Shown here piece after piece: positions 23,501 through 34,709 of a stretch of DNA of 64,000 nt (position 1 is its first letter; each line of letters begins with the position of its first letter). Where the stretch lies: the NCBI RefSeq assembly GCF_024139115.2, contig NC_085139.1:13177533-13241532 (forward strand), given 5' to 3'. Source of the stretch: Armigeres subalbatus. Taxonomy: Eukaryota > Arthropoda > Insecta > Diptera > Culicidae. The notes beneath the pieces are model-generated. The model had not been told where the DNA came from. It ran no database searches and worked only from the letters and a program-made list of their open reading frames with translations. The position numbers were made by a program, and so were the translations under genes.

Positions 23501-26500
23501 GTGAGTGTCGAGTCACTCTCACGTGAAAAGTATAGTGGATGAGAACCATATTTGTTTTCAGGTAAATCTGACGTGAAGATTGTTTACAATGCTATGGTTT
23601 TCCGCAAATGCCGAAGCTGCAATAACACTAACACAATCTCATTTAAATTGTTTACGACTACATACAAACATATTCACCAAGATTTCATGTAAATTTACGT
23701 GAATTTCAGGTGAACACTACTAACGTCACGTAAGAATCGTCGTTTGTTCAAGACAGATCAGTTACGTGATTTTTCACGCGAATATGACGTGATGATTATT
23801 TAGAGTGCAGATTTGCACCTCCTGATAGGAGGCCACTAGAAGGAAACCATCTTAATAGAAGTTCCGTAGTCATTTATTTTATAACGATCACAGTGAAACG
23901 GTACTGTGATATGTCCCTAATAAAGCTAAAACTTGATAATAGATGGGAATCAATGTTATGTCATTCGATTAAATTTTTCTTATTAAAAAGTATAGTTATC
24001 AAACTCATTCAATTACAATAATTAATTATTTGAGTGTATTACTTCTACGTGAAGTCAGTGCCATTGGAGATATATCAGCTTCCACACTGATATTCTTCCT
24101 TCCCCCTTCATACGGGAGTTTGGCAAAAGGAAGGTCGTGCGATATATACCATCACAAATATTGCCCTCCGCTCGCTTTCAAATCGACTTCTATAAAAACA
24201 TTCTTCATGCCTGCCGTATCCTAACGGAACTATCAATTCTATACTTTCGCCTCTAATTCTATCATGAACATGTACGTCTAAGTTTGGAAGATGATATTAG
24301 CATTTCCATATCATCATTCAATTATTTTATTTCCCAGACAAAGACAACGAGAAGGCCGTCAAACTGTACACAGAAGCGATCGAGCTGGATGGCACCAACG
24401 CGATTCTCTACGCAAACCGTAGCTTTGCCTACCTCCGACAGGAAGCGTTCGGATATGCATTGAACGATGCCGTCCAGGCGATCAAGTGCAACCCAAACTA
24501 CCTTAAAGGCTACTACCGGAGGGCTGGGGCCCATATGGCCTTAGGAAAATTCAAACTGGCCCTGCAGGACCTGGAGCTGGTAGCGAAGCGGTGCCCCAAC
24601 GACAAGGACGCCCAGACGAAGTACACCGAATGCAACAAAATTGTCAAAAAGATGGCCTTCGAGCGGGCGATCGCCGTCGACAAACAGGAGAAGAGTCTAC
24701 TCGAAATGTGCCGTGACTTGGAGTCGGCAAGTAAGAGGTTATCGGAGTCGAGGTGATGAATGCGTTTAACGCTTTTTTTCGAATTTATTACAGCCATTGA
24801 ATCAGATTACGAAGGACCTAAACTCGAAGACGGCAAAGTGACGTTGGAATTCATGAAGCACCTAATGGACTGGTACAAAAATGAGAAGAAGCTTCACAAA
24901 AATTTTGCTTATAGGGTTAGTATCAGAACCATTGCAATTTTGAAATATAATTCAATAAAAGAACTTATACCGTTACCTCTTGCAGATCCTGTGTGATGTG
25001 GAAGCCCTGTTCAAGAAGCAACCATCACTGGTGGACATCAAAGTGCCGGACGAGTGCAAATTCACCGTGTGCGGTGACATTCACGGCCAGTTCTACGATT
25101 TGCTCAATATTTTTGAAATCAACGGACTGCCTTCGGAATCCAATCCATATCTATTCAATGGAGACTTTGTCGATCGGGGTTCGTTCTCGGTGGAGTGCAT
25201 ATTCACGTTGTTCGGGTTCAAGTTGCTGTATCCAGAACACTTCTATCTTTCAAGAGGTAGATCGCTTTGAAATTCAAATGCTTATATTTGCAATCTTACA
25301 CTGGAAATTCTTATCTTCCAGGAAATCACGAGAGTGTGAATATGAATCAAATGTACGGCTTCACCGGTGAGGTGGTGGCGAAGTACTCGCAAACTATGTC
25401 AGAGATGTTCACGATTGTGTACAATTGGCTTCCGTTGTGCCATTGCATTAACCAGAAGGTGCTGGTCATGCATGGAGGCTTGTTTTCGAAGGACGGTGTA
25501 TCGCTGGACGATCTCCGAGCGATCGATCGGAACCGGCAACCCCCGGAGGAGGGCTTAATGTGCGAACTGTTATGGTCCGATCCGCAGCCGCAGAATGGGC
25601 GGGCCCCATCGAAGCGCGGCGTCGGCATTCAGTTCGGACCGGACGTGACGCAAGCTTTCCTGGCGCATAACAAACTGGACTACGTCGTCCGGAGTCACGA
25701 AGTCAAAGATGACGGATACGAAGTGGCCCACGACGGAAAATGCATAACGGTGTTTTCGGCGCCAAACTATTGGTAAGTTGAATATTGAAAGCTTATGATA
25801 AATAGACTTAAATAATTGACCTGGCTGGCGGCAATTGTGCTTTTTTTTCGGAGGCATCGGTCAAAGCATTGTGTTGGTTAATTTACTAAGGCCCAATTTC
25901 TTTACCTCCGGTACCTACCCATACGCTTATGTTATGGATACCTAACCATCGGCTTAAATATTGGATCCAAAAACGTTCGCTAAATTTGGACCCTCTTATC
26001 TATTGTTTAACGCCGCTAGCTGTTTGTTAGATTATATGTGAAATCCGGCATTGATGTACTGATTTTACGCATGTGATCCAACGGACATCGTGTCTTGGAG
26101 TCTTAAATGGAGGTGTTGTTTTTCATCAGTGATAATGATGTGAGATCTCTTATTTTTGGCAATACTTTTCTGATGCATTCCCTGATGATGATGAATCGTA
26201 GCTGTCGTATCCAAACGATTTGGATGGTGCATGCGTTCCTATTATGGATTAATCAATTTTTAGGATAATAACAAATTTTATTGTGGTTTTCACAGCTGTT
26301 CTAAGAAGCAGGAAGTAAAACCTTTCCCTTGATATATAAAGTTCACCCACATGCCTTTTACTTATTAAAAAAAAAAAAGTTGTTCTTATGTATGGCGACA
26401 ATTGGTACACCCACCCTAAAGTAACTAACTTTCTTTTTGTTAAAAATTCCAATTTTCATTTCAGTGACGCCATGGGTAATTTAGGTGCATTCATCAATAT

Positions 26501-26686
26501 AAAAGGAAATGATTTAACACCTAAATACAAAACATATGCCGCTGTTGTAAGTATCGCGTACTGCACTACGTACTGCACCACATATTCGTTTATTATGCAT
26601 TACTCAATTTCATCCCTTGCCCTGCACAGCCGCATCCCAAAGTCAAACCAATGGCCTACGCTAGCTCGCTAAGTCTTCTTGCGTAG
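11501..26686 (+). CDS. PpD3: Serine/threonine protein phosphatase 5 (TPR plus PPP catalytic domain)
   Basis: Seven exons (11501-11642, 24338-24730, 24794-24915, 24986-25256, 25322-25772, 26465-26546, 26630-26686) give 505 residues, close to the usual PP5 length. Residues about 32-150 form three TPR repeats ([43 protein letters not shown]), which in the family bind the Hsp90 C-terminus. The PPP metallophosphatase domain follows with GDIHG at 249-253, GDFVDRG at 278-284, GNHE at 310-313, then HGG and RSHE, the metal and phosphate ligands. All are intact. APNYC is split by intron 5. PP5 dephosphorylates Ser/Thr in Hsp90 client complexes, in cytosol and nucleus. The ATG chosen opens exon 1 after a long leader. 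Intron 1 is 12,695 bp and packed with transposons; the other introns are short or medium. Confidence 0.95.
11643..12723. other. Left part of PP5 intron 1, no gene
   Basis: AT-rich sequence. A CCCC-rich segment at 12430-12480 (TGTCCCC...CTGTAGGAAGGGACAT) recurs inverted at about 21795-21845 in the same intron, so it is a dispersed repeat. Confidence 0.5.
12724..13534. mobile_element. hAT-like non-autonomous element, 811 bp
   Basis: The ends are CATTGGCGTAACTA and its complement. The flanks are CCTGCACA (12716-12723) and GCTGCACA (13535-13542), an 8-bp duplication with one mismatch, as hAT elements leave. Subterminal parts also mirror each other (CTAGGGGGGGCTAAC). No transposase was found in any frame. 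Confidence 0.75.
14056..18480 (+). pseudogene. Decayed BEL/Pao retrotransposon in PP5 intron 1
   Basis: The order is gag start (ATG 14056), a DUF1759-type gag with [18 protein letters not shown] (about 14395-14450), zinc knuckles [13 protein letters not shown] and [14 protein letters not shown] (about 14970-15120), RT-tail remnant [11 protein letters not shown] (15497-15529), RNase H region with [16 protein letters not shown] (16045-16095), [12 protein letters not shown] (17205-17240), integrase zinc-binding region (about 17800-17940) and an integrase C-terminal remnant near 18310-18450. Most of protease, RT and the integrase core is deleted, several frames change, and a MITE splits RNase H. 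No LTR pair was found. It lies in the sense orientation of the host gene. Confidence 0.85.
16171..17107. mobile_element. MITE-like element, 937 bp, splitting the Pao RNase H region
   Basis: Left end TAGGGTATGATGGGGCAAGA, right end complementary (TAGGGTTAGGCGGGGCAAGA on the other strand). GGGGCAAGATGGGTC and GGGGTAAGATGGGTC recur near both ends as subterminal repeats. The retroelement reading CWI... resumes after it as KLNLKAPVF, showing where it inserted. No coding sequence. Confidence 0.75.
18894..19064 (+). repeat. 5' LTR of the coding-free element
   Basis: 171 bp, TG...CA ends. It contains AATAAA within GAGTAAATAAAGTTAG. Confidence 0.85.
20357..20527 (+). repeat. 3' LTR of the coding-free element
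   Basis: 171 bp, differing from the 5' LTR at few positions (for example TTATCAGC/TTCTCAGC and a short block before the GGTTATTACA end). Confidence 0.85.
20654..20948 (-). mobile_element. Feilai-like tRNA-derived SINE, full length
   Basis: On the - strand it runs from GGGGCCCTCCTTAGCCGTGT (A box) and GGTTCGATTCCCGG (B box) to the GAAGAAGAAG tail. TSD TCAATGGTT is at 20645-20653 and 20951-20959. Confidence 0.9.
21010..21330 (+). mobile_element. tRNA-headed repeat, diverged copy
   Basis: It aligns with the reverse complement of 43680-43995. The tRNA-like part GGTCCTTCGTAGCTTAGATG ... GATTTGAGTCC...CGAAGG is at 21208-21284. Confidence 0.7.
21400..21640. repeat. Dispersed repeat, also split across 35938-37570
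   Basis: GTGCTGGCAGAATAAACGA (21407-) and the CGTGGACGTTCCAGCAACG segment occur inverted at 37521-37560 and 35938-36011, where about 1.5 kb has been inserted between them. Confidence 0.65.
22105..22434 (-). pseudogene. Fragment of an RTE-like non-LTR endonuclease
   Basis: On the - strand [23 protein letters not shown] and QRRVIG follow in the order seen in the endonuclease at 48500-48720 (TWNC, ALQEI, ELGTGFIVL, QRVIGW). Only the first third of the exonuclease-endonuclease-phosphatase domain remains, then the reading is lost. Confidence 0.7.
22653..23808. mobile_element. TIR element, about 1.16 kb, rich in ACGTGA/ACCTGA motifs
   Basis: The ends are CACTCTGAAAAATCTTCACG and the complementary CACTCTAAATAATCATCACG. 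A second, inner inverted pair (CTTCACGTCA(T/G)ATTTACCTG...) links 22665-22735 with about 23505-23578. TACGTGA, ACGTGAA and ACCTGAA recur many times near both ends, suggesting multiple protein-binding sites. No transposase ORF was seen. Confidence 0.65.
23820..24337. other. Right end of PP5 intron 1, nothing recognised
   Basis: AT-rich sequence ending in the acceptor TTTCCCAG at 24330-24337. No repeat or gene recognised. Confidence 0.45.
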
Positions 26687-28281
26687 TACCTGAGCTCAAC
26701 GGATACTGCCAATAAACTAGTTTCCTAGTAGTAAGTGGAAGTGATCGCGGGATTCGACCAACATCAAGCAGCCTGGACCATCTCCAACCGCTGCCTGGAA
26801 CGGTTCTGCTCTGATCTTTTTCGTTAGAACAACCAATTGTGGAGGTAGGTATTATTTTTTTAGAAATGGTTTTTTTTTAACTGATTCCAACACAACACGT
26901 TTACAACATTGAGTTTTATGTTATACAACATTTTTGTGTTACTTTTATGTACAATGTACTGCAGTCGGACTGTTGAGAAGTCGCGATTAAAATTTTATTT
27001 CAAATTTAGAAAATGCTCTGAAACATACAAAAATGATGAAACACAGTTGTTAAATTCTAGACTGTTAGGTTTTAGACAGCATCTTACAGATGATAATTGA
27101 GATAAAAAATATATAGGAAAAAAAACAAGAGTAGTTAAATAAACACATGATTAAATCGTGATCAAATGTGAAACTAAGACCAACACAACACACTTGCTAT
27201 ACTCTAGTAAACATACTACAAGTTGGTATTGTAGAAGTAAATTTACACACTAACAATCACACTCCAACATTCTTACGAATAAATAAAAAAAAATATAAAA
27301 AAACAGTAGAGCTAGTTCTCGAAAACCAAAAATCACAATATCAATAAAAAAAAGCCGTTACGCTCTCGACGGAGACTCCGCTTTTTCTATACGTATGACT
27401 CGGGAAAAAGATTTTCGGTGTAAATTGAGAAGAACATTGCCCTATCTTTACCACACATTAAAAAAAACAAAAACGAGTGAGCTGAAACGAGATCGAACAC
27501 TGTAATAAATACAACGGAGGGCTTGTCAATGAAGCCGAATGCATGTGTGCGTGTTTTAGTGGATATGGAACAAGTTGTACCGTACGTTTTAGGGAAAAGA
27601 ACAAACATTATAGATAATAAAGCCGCAACCATTGTTTCAGAAAATGAATTCCACGGAATAATAGATAGTTCTTTGAGATGACATAAATCCCTAATCGTTG
27701 TAAAAAGTGTTCTAGAGATGGTGCACAAGCTTGATTTATTGATTACTAAGAGTTAGTAACATTATATGTCGCGTTATTGATGGTCTCCAGTTAGGGCGAA
27801 GGATTGCCAATCCGGAGATGGCCAGTTCGATTCTCGGTCCAGTCTACGACGTTTCCGGGTGGGATACATACTTGACTCCGTAAGAATAGTATATCATTTT
27901 TTGTCAAATAAATGGTTTTACGAATCCATTCGGGGTCCCAAACACGGGACTGACACTTGAATACCTCTACCACAGTTCATTTCGTAGCCAACATAGAAAA
28001 TTCCGCACTGACAGCCATAAGAAGAATCATGGGAAAGAAAGAGATAGGTGCGTTCCACACTGACAGTTCCATAAACGACAAGCAGAAGAAAGAAGACTGC
28101 ATCTACACTACGAAAACACAACCAAAACATCAGACCCCCGGTCCCAAACAACTGTGCCTAATTTTGGCCCGATTGATCGCTTTTCGCATCGCGTTTGAAG
28201 TTTGTATGGAAAATAGTATGGAAAAACGTATATTTTTGCATTGTCATGTCTAGAGGTTTTAGTTTATCGTAAACCTAGTAG
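26687..28281. other. PP5 3' region and intergenic sequence; one SINE fragment
   Basis: AATAAA-like signals lie at 26710-26716 and near 27130 and 27280. Bases 27788-27900 are a tRNA-headed SINE related to 56499-56775 (GATTGCCAATCCGGAGATG and B-box-like CAGTTCGATTCTCG). No other gene was found. Confidence 0.5.
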
Positions 28282-28286
28282 CCCAT

Positions 28287-28920
28287 TGTTGGTCGTACCA
28301 ACTGGAGGGTCGTCTTCCGAAATAATGAACCGTCACGATGATTCAAGGTTGGTTAAAATTTCCTTTAATTTTACAATAGTTAGCGTTTATAATGTGGGTG
28401 TAATATATTCGCTTACGTTTAGTGCCTCCAACTATTGTTACTACCGCAACTGTTGAATTATTTAGGATAAGTTTTCACTAGTTCATTTACACGTTAGGAA
28501 TTTGATCTCTTACCATTTAGGCTTTTAGAAATAATACGATAATAAATTGCCACAAACTATCGGCTAATGTATGGTATATGATGATCTAAATTAGATAAGA
28601 AGATAAACGTTTAGGTATCTAAAGCAATGCAAATTCAGAGTATAATTACACCTTGATATTTAAGCACTATAAATGTAATAGTAAATAGTAAATAGTAAAT
28701 TCAACAGTTTAACTTTTCAGCCTTTACAAATTATTTACTTTTAAATCATTTGTCTACACATGAGTTCACGTTTCATGAATCAGCATTTTTCCTTCTGCCT
28801 CTTCTGTCATCTCTGATACAGACGTCGTGTGTCATATCTATCGATCTGCATGTCAAATGTAACGATATCGATAAGAGCATTGGATTGCGATGGTAGGTGC
28901 GTACGTCCGAGGACGTCACA
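28287..28920 (-). repeat. 3' LTR of the BEL/Pao element
   Basis: 634 bp. It has one extra G relative to the other LTR near 28491. Confidence 0.92.
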
Positions 28921-28957
28921 CTCCCCCCTGGTATGCGAAACAGATCTTCAAGTTCGC

Positions 28958-29940
28958 TTACACAACATCGCGCCGAACATCCAACACCGCTAACTTAACA
29001 GTCGGTCGCTCGTAAACTCCATGAACAGTTTGAACGGTTGCCTTGCGAGTTTGCCCTCCACTAGTTACCACTCCGATTACCCGTCCCTTGGGCCAACAGT
29101 TTCTGGGATGCTCATGATCCACGATGACTACGATGTCACCCTCCTCAAGAGGTTTCGCCTTCTTGTGCCACTTCGTACGTCGTGTTATGTCGGGTAGGTA
29201 GTCCCGAATCCAGCGCTTCCAGAAGAGATTCGCCAGCCATTGGGATGTCGGATGTCCTCGTCGCAATGCCGCAGTGTCCGCGTCCACGAACGTCAACGGT
29301 TTTGAACCATCCGAGGAGCCCAAAAGAAAGTGGTTGGGCGTTAGGGCTGGTGCTGCTTCGTCATCGATTGGCACGTGAGTAAGAGGGCGCGTGTTAAGTA
29401 TACCTTCTACTTCCGTTAGGGCATTCCTCAGTTCCTCGTCAGTTGGGCGCCGTGCGTGCAAGACTTCGGCCAGGTTCCGTTTGACCGACTGTACGAGTCG
29501 CTCCCAACTTCCTCCCATGTGGGGCGACGCAGGTGGGTTGAACTGCCACGATGTAGACGACGTAATGAACTCCCGCATCAGCTGATTCCGATCAACTTTT
29601 GGTAGAGCTCCTGTAGCGTTCGGTTGGCACCTACAAAGTTTGTGCCCCTATCGCTATAGAAACTAACTGGCGTACCTCTTCGCGCGATGAAGTTCCTCAA
29701 CGCCATTATGCAGGAACTTGTCGTTAAGGAATGAGCTACCTCGATGTGGACGGCTCTTATTGTCAAACATGTCAGTAGAACCCCCCACCTTTTCTCGACC
29801 CTTCGACCCACAATTACTTCTATTGGACCAAAATAATCGACCCCCACATGTGCGAACGGCCTCGTGTGTGCGGATAGTCTGGCCACTGGAAGATCGGCCA
29901 TCTCCGGCGGTTGAGGACAGCGTCGCGATTTTTGCACCAC
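28958..29940 (-). pseudogene. BEL/Pao integrase core and C-terminus, in two frames
   Basis: The frame 29578-29940 has VGVDYFGPI (first catalytic Asp) and SDRGTNFVGA (second Asp). The frame 28958-29578 has PPASPHMGGSWERLVQSVK (catalytic Glu region), EVEGILNTRPL, LTPNHFLLG and the DUF5641-type tail with WPKGRV. One frame break near 29578 separates them. Confidence 0.88.
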
Positions 29941-31256
29941 TGGCAGTTTCTACGGATCGTGGCAAGTGTTTGTCTCAAGCGAAAAATGCTATACTTTTGG
30001 CGAACCTCGTTGACTGCGATGTCATAGTTTCGATGGAGGTACTTTTCGTGATAGTGTGCCAAGAGTAGCGATGTTACTGGATGCTTAGGTGGTAGAATAA
30101 CAGGATTCTTCGCGTCGCTGTGGAGATACGCACACACGCCGGTTCTACCCTTCATCCGCAATACTCCTGAGTCGTCCACAAATGGGCTCAGCTTGTAGAG
30201 CGGACTCGCCTTTGGAATTTGTTTTCCCCTTTCTTCTTTAGCCACCAACACTGCAACCTCGTCATGGTATATGTCACGTTGCGCTTGCCGATAATGGTGT
30301 GCTTCCGCACTGCGAAGCTCTTCCCGCATGAGTGGTCCAGCAATTAAGGGAACTTTCCTACAGCTCCGTTGAATGTTCGTGCAGAAACGAAGCACGTATC
30401 CGGTCACTATCAACAGTCGTCGCCAACTCGAAAACCTGCTGACATCGATTACCGATTCGGAAACACTGATGTGGAACAATACGCTGGGTCTCATCTCTTC
30501 CTCGGTAGAGATCTTTACTGGAAGGCTGGGCCACTTCTCTGTTGCTTGCATCAGGAACTCTGGACCCTTGAACCACCTGCTCTCCGACGATAGGTCAGGT
30601 CGATCTCGCCATCTGGTCCCATCATCAGCGACATTAGATCGAGTCGGAACCCATCTCCAATCGTGGATGTCCGTAGATTCCAATATTTCGCTGATTCTTG
30701 ATCCGACGAAAGCACTGTATCGCTTGTGGTCGGCACGCAGCCAACAGAGCACATTTCGAGAGTCTGTCCAAAATGTACGCTTACAAATGTTCATCGTCAG
30801 GCTTCGTGTTACATTGGCAGCCAATCGACACCCCAGAACTGCGGCTTGCAGCTCTAACCGTGGGATTGAGGTGTATTTCATCGGTGATACTCGAGTCTTA
30901 GCCGCAACCAGAGAACATTCCAGCTGGTCACCTTTCGTAAATCGCAGAAACACAACGGCTGACATAGCACTTTCGCTGGCATCAACGAAGACGTGCATAT
31001 CTACTGCAGCCTCTTCTATCGACAATACAACTTGCCGGTAACACCTTGGGATCCGAAGTTTCTCCAATTCCGGGAGAAGACGAATCCACGTACGCCACCT
31101 CTCGAACAGATTTTCAGGGATAGGTTCATCCCAATCAATCCCAGTACGCCACACCTCCTGAAGCAGGATTTTCAGTAGAACCAAATAGTGATCTATCAGC
31201 CCTACAGGATCGTAGATGGTCATCAGTGTCCTAAGGATCTCCGTTTGGTGGGACAA
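29820..31256 (-). pseudogene. BEL/Pao RNase H and integrase zinc-binding domain
   Basis: One 478-residue frame: DPVGL at the RT tail, RNase H with VFVDASESAMSAVVF, IPRLELQAA and FWTDS, WRWVPTRSNVADDGTR, and an integrase zinc-binding region with LLLAHYHEKYLHRNYD and CQWC. The frame is lost just before the integrase core. Confidence 0.88.
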
Positions 31257-32228
31257 CGACTTCCATCGAGAAGCGCTGAATCAAATCTCGTCCATCCGAT
31301 CTTGTACTTGAACACATCATCCTGCGTATCCCACCACATACTGAGGATTTTCTGGCTAGCTAACTCGGAAGTTATATTCAAATCCTTCTCTGTTGACTGC
31401 TCTGCATTCATTTTCGACAGCACCAGCGATGAGTTGGAGACCCAGTTGCGGATTTCAAATCCACCCTGCATGTGGATATAACGTACCGATTGAGATAGCT
31501 TGACGATTTCTTCCTCCGTTTCGGCGCTCAAAACCATGTCGTCCACATAGTGTCGTTTCTTGATCACCGCTACTGCTTCCGGATATTCGTCTACGTATCT
31601 GTCTGCGTTGCTGTTCTTCACGAACTGGGCTATAGCAGGAGAACAGCTCGCCCCAAAGGTCATTACCTGCATGACATAAGTCCTAGGCTCACCATGTTCC
31701 ACGATACTGCGCCACAGAAACCGCTGACAGTGCTGATCTTCCGGAACTATCCGTACCTGGTGGAACATCTCCCGAATGTCAGCACACGCCTACTCGATGC
31801 TCACGAAACTGATACAGAATGCCAACTAACGACGTCAACTGATCGGGACCAGTAAGGAGTGCCGAATTCAGTGATGTTCCGTAAGCTGTGGCGGCGGCAT
31901 CCCAAACGATACGTACCTTTCCAGGTTTATTCGGGTTGTAAACCGGGAAAATCGGTAGATACCACACTCGTTCACGCTTCTCCGACAGTTCTTCTGGTGT
32001 TAGTTCGCGAATGTAGTTTTTCGAAATGTATTCCACGATTTTCTCGTTCAAAACGTTCGCCAGTTCCGTATCCTTCGCCATGCGTTTCTCCAGGCATTTC
32101 CACCGACGGATTGCGACTGCCTTGTTATCCGGTAGCCGAATTCTATCAGAGCGCCATAAAAGGCCAGTTTCGTACCGCTCTCCATTGAAGTGTGTCCGAG
32201 ATTCCAACCAACATTGCTCGCTCGTCAT
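31223..32228 (-). pseudogene. BEL/Pao reverse transcriptase, in two frames
   Basis: The first frame (31779-32228) carries WYLPIFPVYNPNKPGKVRIV and SLNSALLTGPD; the second (31223-31768) carries FLWRSI, MTFGASCSPAIAQFV and the catalytic YVDDM. The break is near 31770-31780. Confidence 0.85.
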
Positions 32229-33393
32229 CCTTAGATAGTCGTTCGAGCTGGTTGGGCTTGACTACCAGACTGTCGATAGCAAAGTAGTCTTTGACCGTCT
32301 GGTTTAAGTGCGTCATGCTTTCTTCGCTACACGTACAAATGTGATAGGTGTGACTAGTACTCGAGGAATTTTTCGTGGCCCAGCCACCGTACACCGACCA
32401 TCCGAGATTGGTTTTTACAGCAATTGGGTCGCCAATCTTGCCCTCACGACTTTTCCGCACCAGCATAACATTAGCGTGCCTCAATCCAATAAGTATCCGT
32501 GGACGAACGTTCGTGTATGATTCCACAGGAAGTCCCTGCAGGTATCGATGCTGTTTAGTGAGTTGAGTCATATCCAAAGACTGGAAGGGTAATTGCAGCT
32601 CTTCCACCGTTCTCACATCTTGCAGTAACAGCCGCTTTCCTCCTCTTCCGGCGACCACAAGCTCGACACTCTGTGAATCGGATTCGTAGCGATGAGTACC
32701 ACCCGTCCATTTCAGGCAGAGCGGATGAATGGTTCCGGACAACCTCAGCTCCTCAGCTAGTTGCTGGTCGATGAGCGTAAGTTCGGATCCATCGTCCAGG
32801 AAAGCGTGACATTTTAGCTGTATTCCGTTTCCAAACAATGTCACTGGCAAGTAGCGAAGCGAGCCCGTGCCAGTTTGATGTGTATTGACGTTGCGTTCCT
32901 CGTTCTGCCTCGAAGGGCCGCTCCTATTGGCACCGCTTGGTGGCGTTTGTGCTAGTAAGTCCTTGTGAAGCAAGACGTGATGCTTGAAGGTGCATCCGTT
33001 CTTCCCACACTCTCCAGAATTGCAGCCACCTTTATGCTGCCGAAGACATTTGCGGCAGAAGTTGAATCCACGTACTGTTGCCCACCTTGCTTCGTACGAC
33101 AGCTCAAGAAATCGCTTGCATTTTCCAAGATATTTGCAATCTTCTTTGCACGCGGGACATGCTTTGTTTCCTCCGCTCACTCCGGTCACCGTCGATCTTT
33201 CTTGGGTTGGGTATACAGTATGAGTCCTATCCTTGGAATGAACTTCTGCGTGAGTGTTCACATACTTCTCCTTTCGGTTTCCTTTTATCTCCTGATTCCT
33301 GCCTCCGCGGCACTGAGGCTCGAAAACAACGGTAACATCTTCCGCTAAGTTGTATATCCACTGGCTGAACGTGGACAACTTTACCTCTGGCAA
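32146..33393 (-). pseudogene. BEL/Pao zinc knuckles and aspartic protease
   Basis: Cysteine-rich motifs CPACKEDCKYLGKC and CRKCLRQHKGGC are followed by a DUF1758-type protease region with FLDDGSELTLI as the likely active-site segment (the usual motif is D-S/T-G; here DDG, as in some Pao proteases). It breaks off into another frame at the RT start. Confidence 0.8.
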
Positions 33394-33422
33394 GTTTCTC
33401 TTGTACCGCGCCCAATCCAGCT

Positions 33423-34709
33423 TTATTTGAGGGGCAGTTTCTGGACAAATTCTTTTAGGAGCGTGGCATCACACATATACTCCTTTCCACCGCAAGCTTT
33501 TACAGTGGCACAGAGATTCTGGACCTCCAGAGCATAATCGACCAGCTTGTCCATCGCATCTGGCTTGATAGTCGGCATCGATATAATCTTCTCCTTCAGG
33601 TATTCAATTATCGTTTCCGGTCTACCGAAGCGTAGTTTCAGTGCACTGATTGCTCTGCCTACCGTTTCAGGCCGCATCAAGAAACTACGAACAGCGTTAA
33701 ATGCATCTCCCTTCAAACAGTTCCTCAAACGGATCATGTTCTCCGCTTCCGTGTACCCACACATAGCCGTTGTATCTTCATACGTGGACAAGAACATTGG
33801 CCATTCCTCCGGATTACCGCTGAACTTGGGCAGCTCACGAGGTACAACCTGTCGTGCTGCAATCTCATCCTTCGAGAGTCTTTTGCTGCTTCTCAGGGAG
33901 TGTTGCCGGCCTGTAACTGGTCGACTACTACCACATATTTCAACTTTCTTGGCTGTTTCACTCTTCGCTCTTTGGTGTCTTCGCCCTGCTCGTTCGTCAT
34001 AGGGTTGTGCTTCTTCTTCACTGCCATCACAATTGGTTCCACCGAAGGATGAAAGTTCTTCTTCACCCTTTGTCCCGGTACCAGACATTTCTTCTTCGCT
34101 TGAGTCTTCTATGCTGGTTTCCTTGTATGACGAACGCTTATCTTTCACTTTGGTTTCGCTGCGATGGTTCAACCACTGTTCCACCTTGTGATGACCATTA
34201 TGCTGATCAATGACTGATTCACCACTGCCTTCCAAATCGGCCATCTCCTTTAGAACAGCGAACTTCTTTTCAGCTAGTTCCCGCTTGCGCCGCATCTCTT
34301 CTTGCATCAGTGTCTCTTCAGCCTCGATCTGTTGAAGTTCCACATCCAAACGCGCCTTGACTGATTTCCGTGATGCTGCTGATATTGATGAACCAGCCTT
34401 GCTCACCCTTGCTTTCGTCGCTACCTGTGCATCATCTCCGCTCCGTCTAGTATCTGCAACTGCATCCTCGCCATTCGCCGCCGTATCACAAACATCATGT
34501 TTCCGCCCCGTCGTTGGAATCACTTTCTTCGTACCTTTGTAGCTGTTGCTCGAGTTGTCCTCTTCCGTAACGTCACCGCCAATTTCTGTGTGGAGGTTTT
34601 CCTTCTGGATTTCGTTGCCTTGGTTGCTTTCGCAGTAGCGCATTCCAAGCAGATCCAACTGCAGCCCTGAATATCCTCTGAAACTCCCACGCACACGAAA
34701 TGGTGCCAC
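33423..34709 (-). pseudogene. BEL/Pao gag (capsid region)
   Basis: A charged coiled-coil segment (LQQIEAEETLMQEEMRRKRE) is followed by the DUF1759-type gag core: LPKFSGNPEEWPMFLSTYED, then ENMIRLRNCLKGDA, LKLRFGRPE and LVDYALEVQNL. It ends at a stop and continues in another frame as the zinc-knuckle region. In a working copy this part packages the RNA. Confidence 0.85.

Noticed and set aside
27957..28253. 98-residue ORF next to the BEL insertion
   Set aside because: Overlaps the end of a SINE fragment, has no motif and ends where the BEL target lies; likely chance.
30373..31041. 222-residue ORF on the + strand
   Set aside because: It is the antisense of the BEL RNase H/integrase frame, which carries all recognisable motifs.
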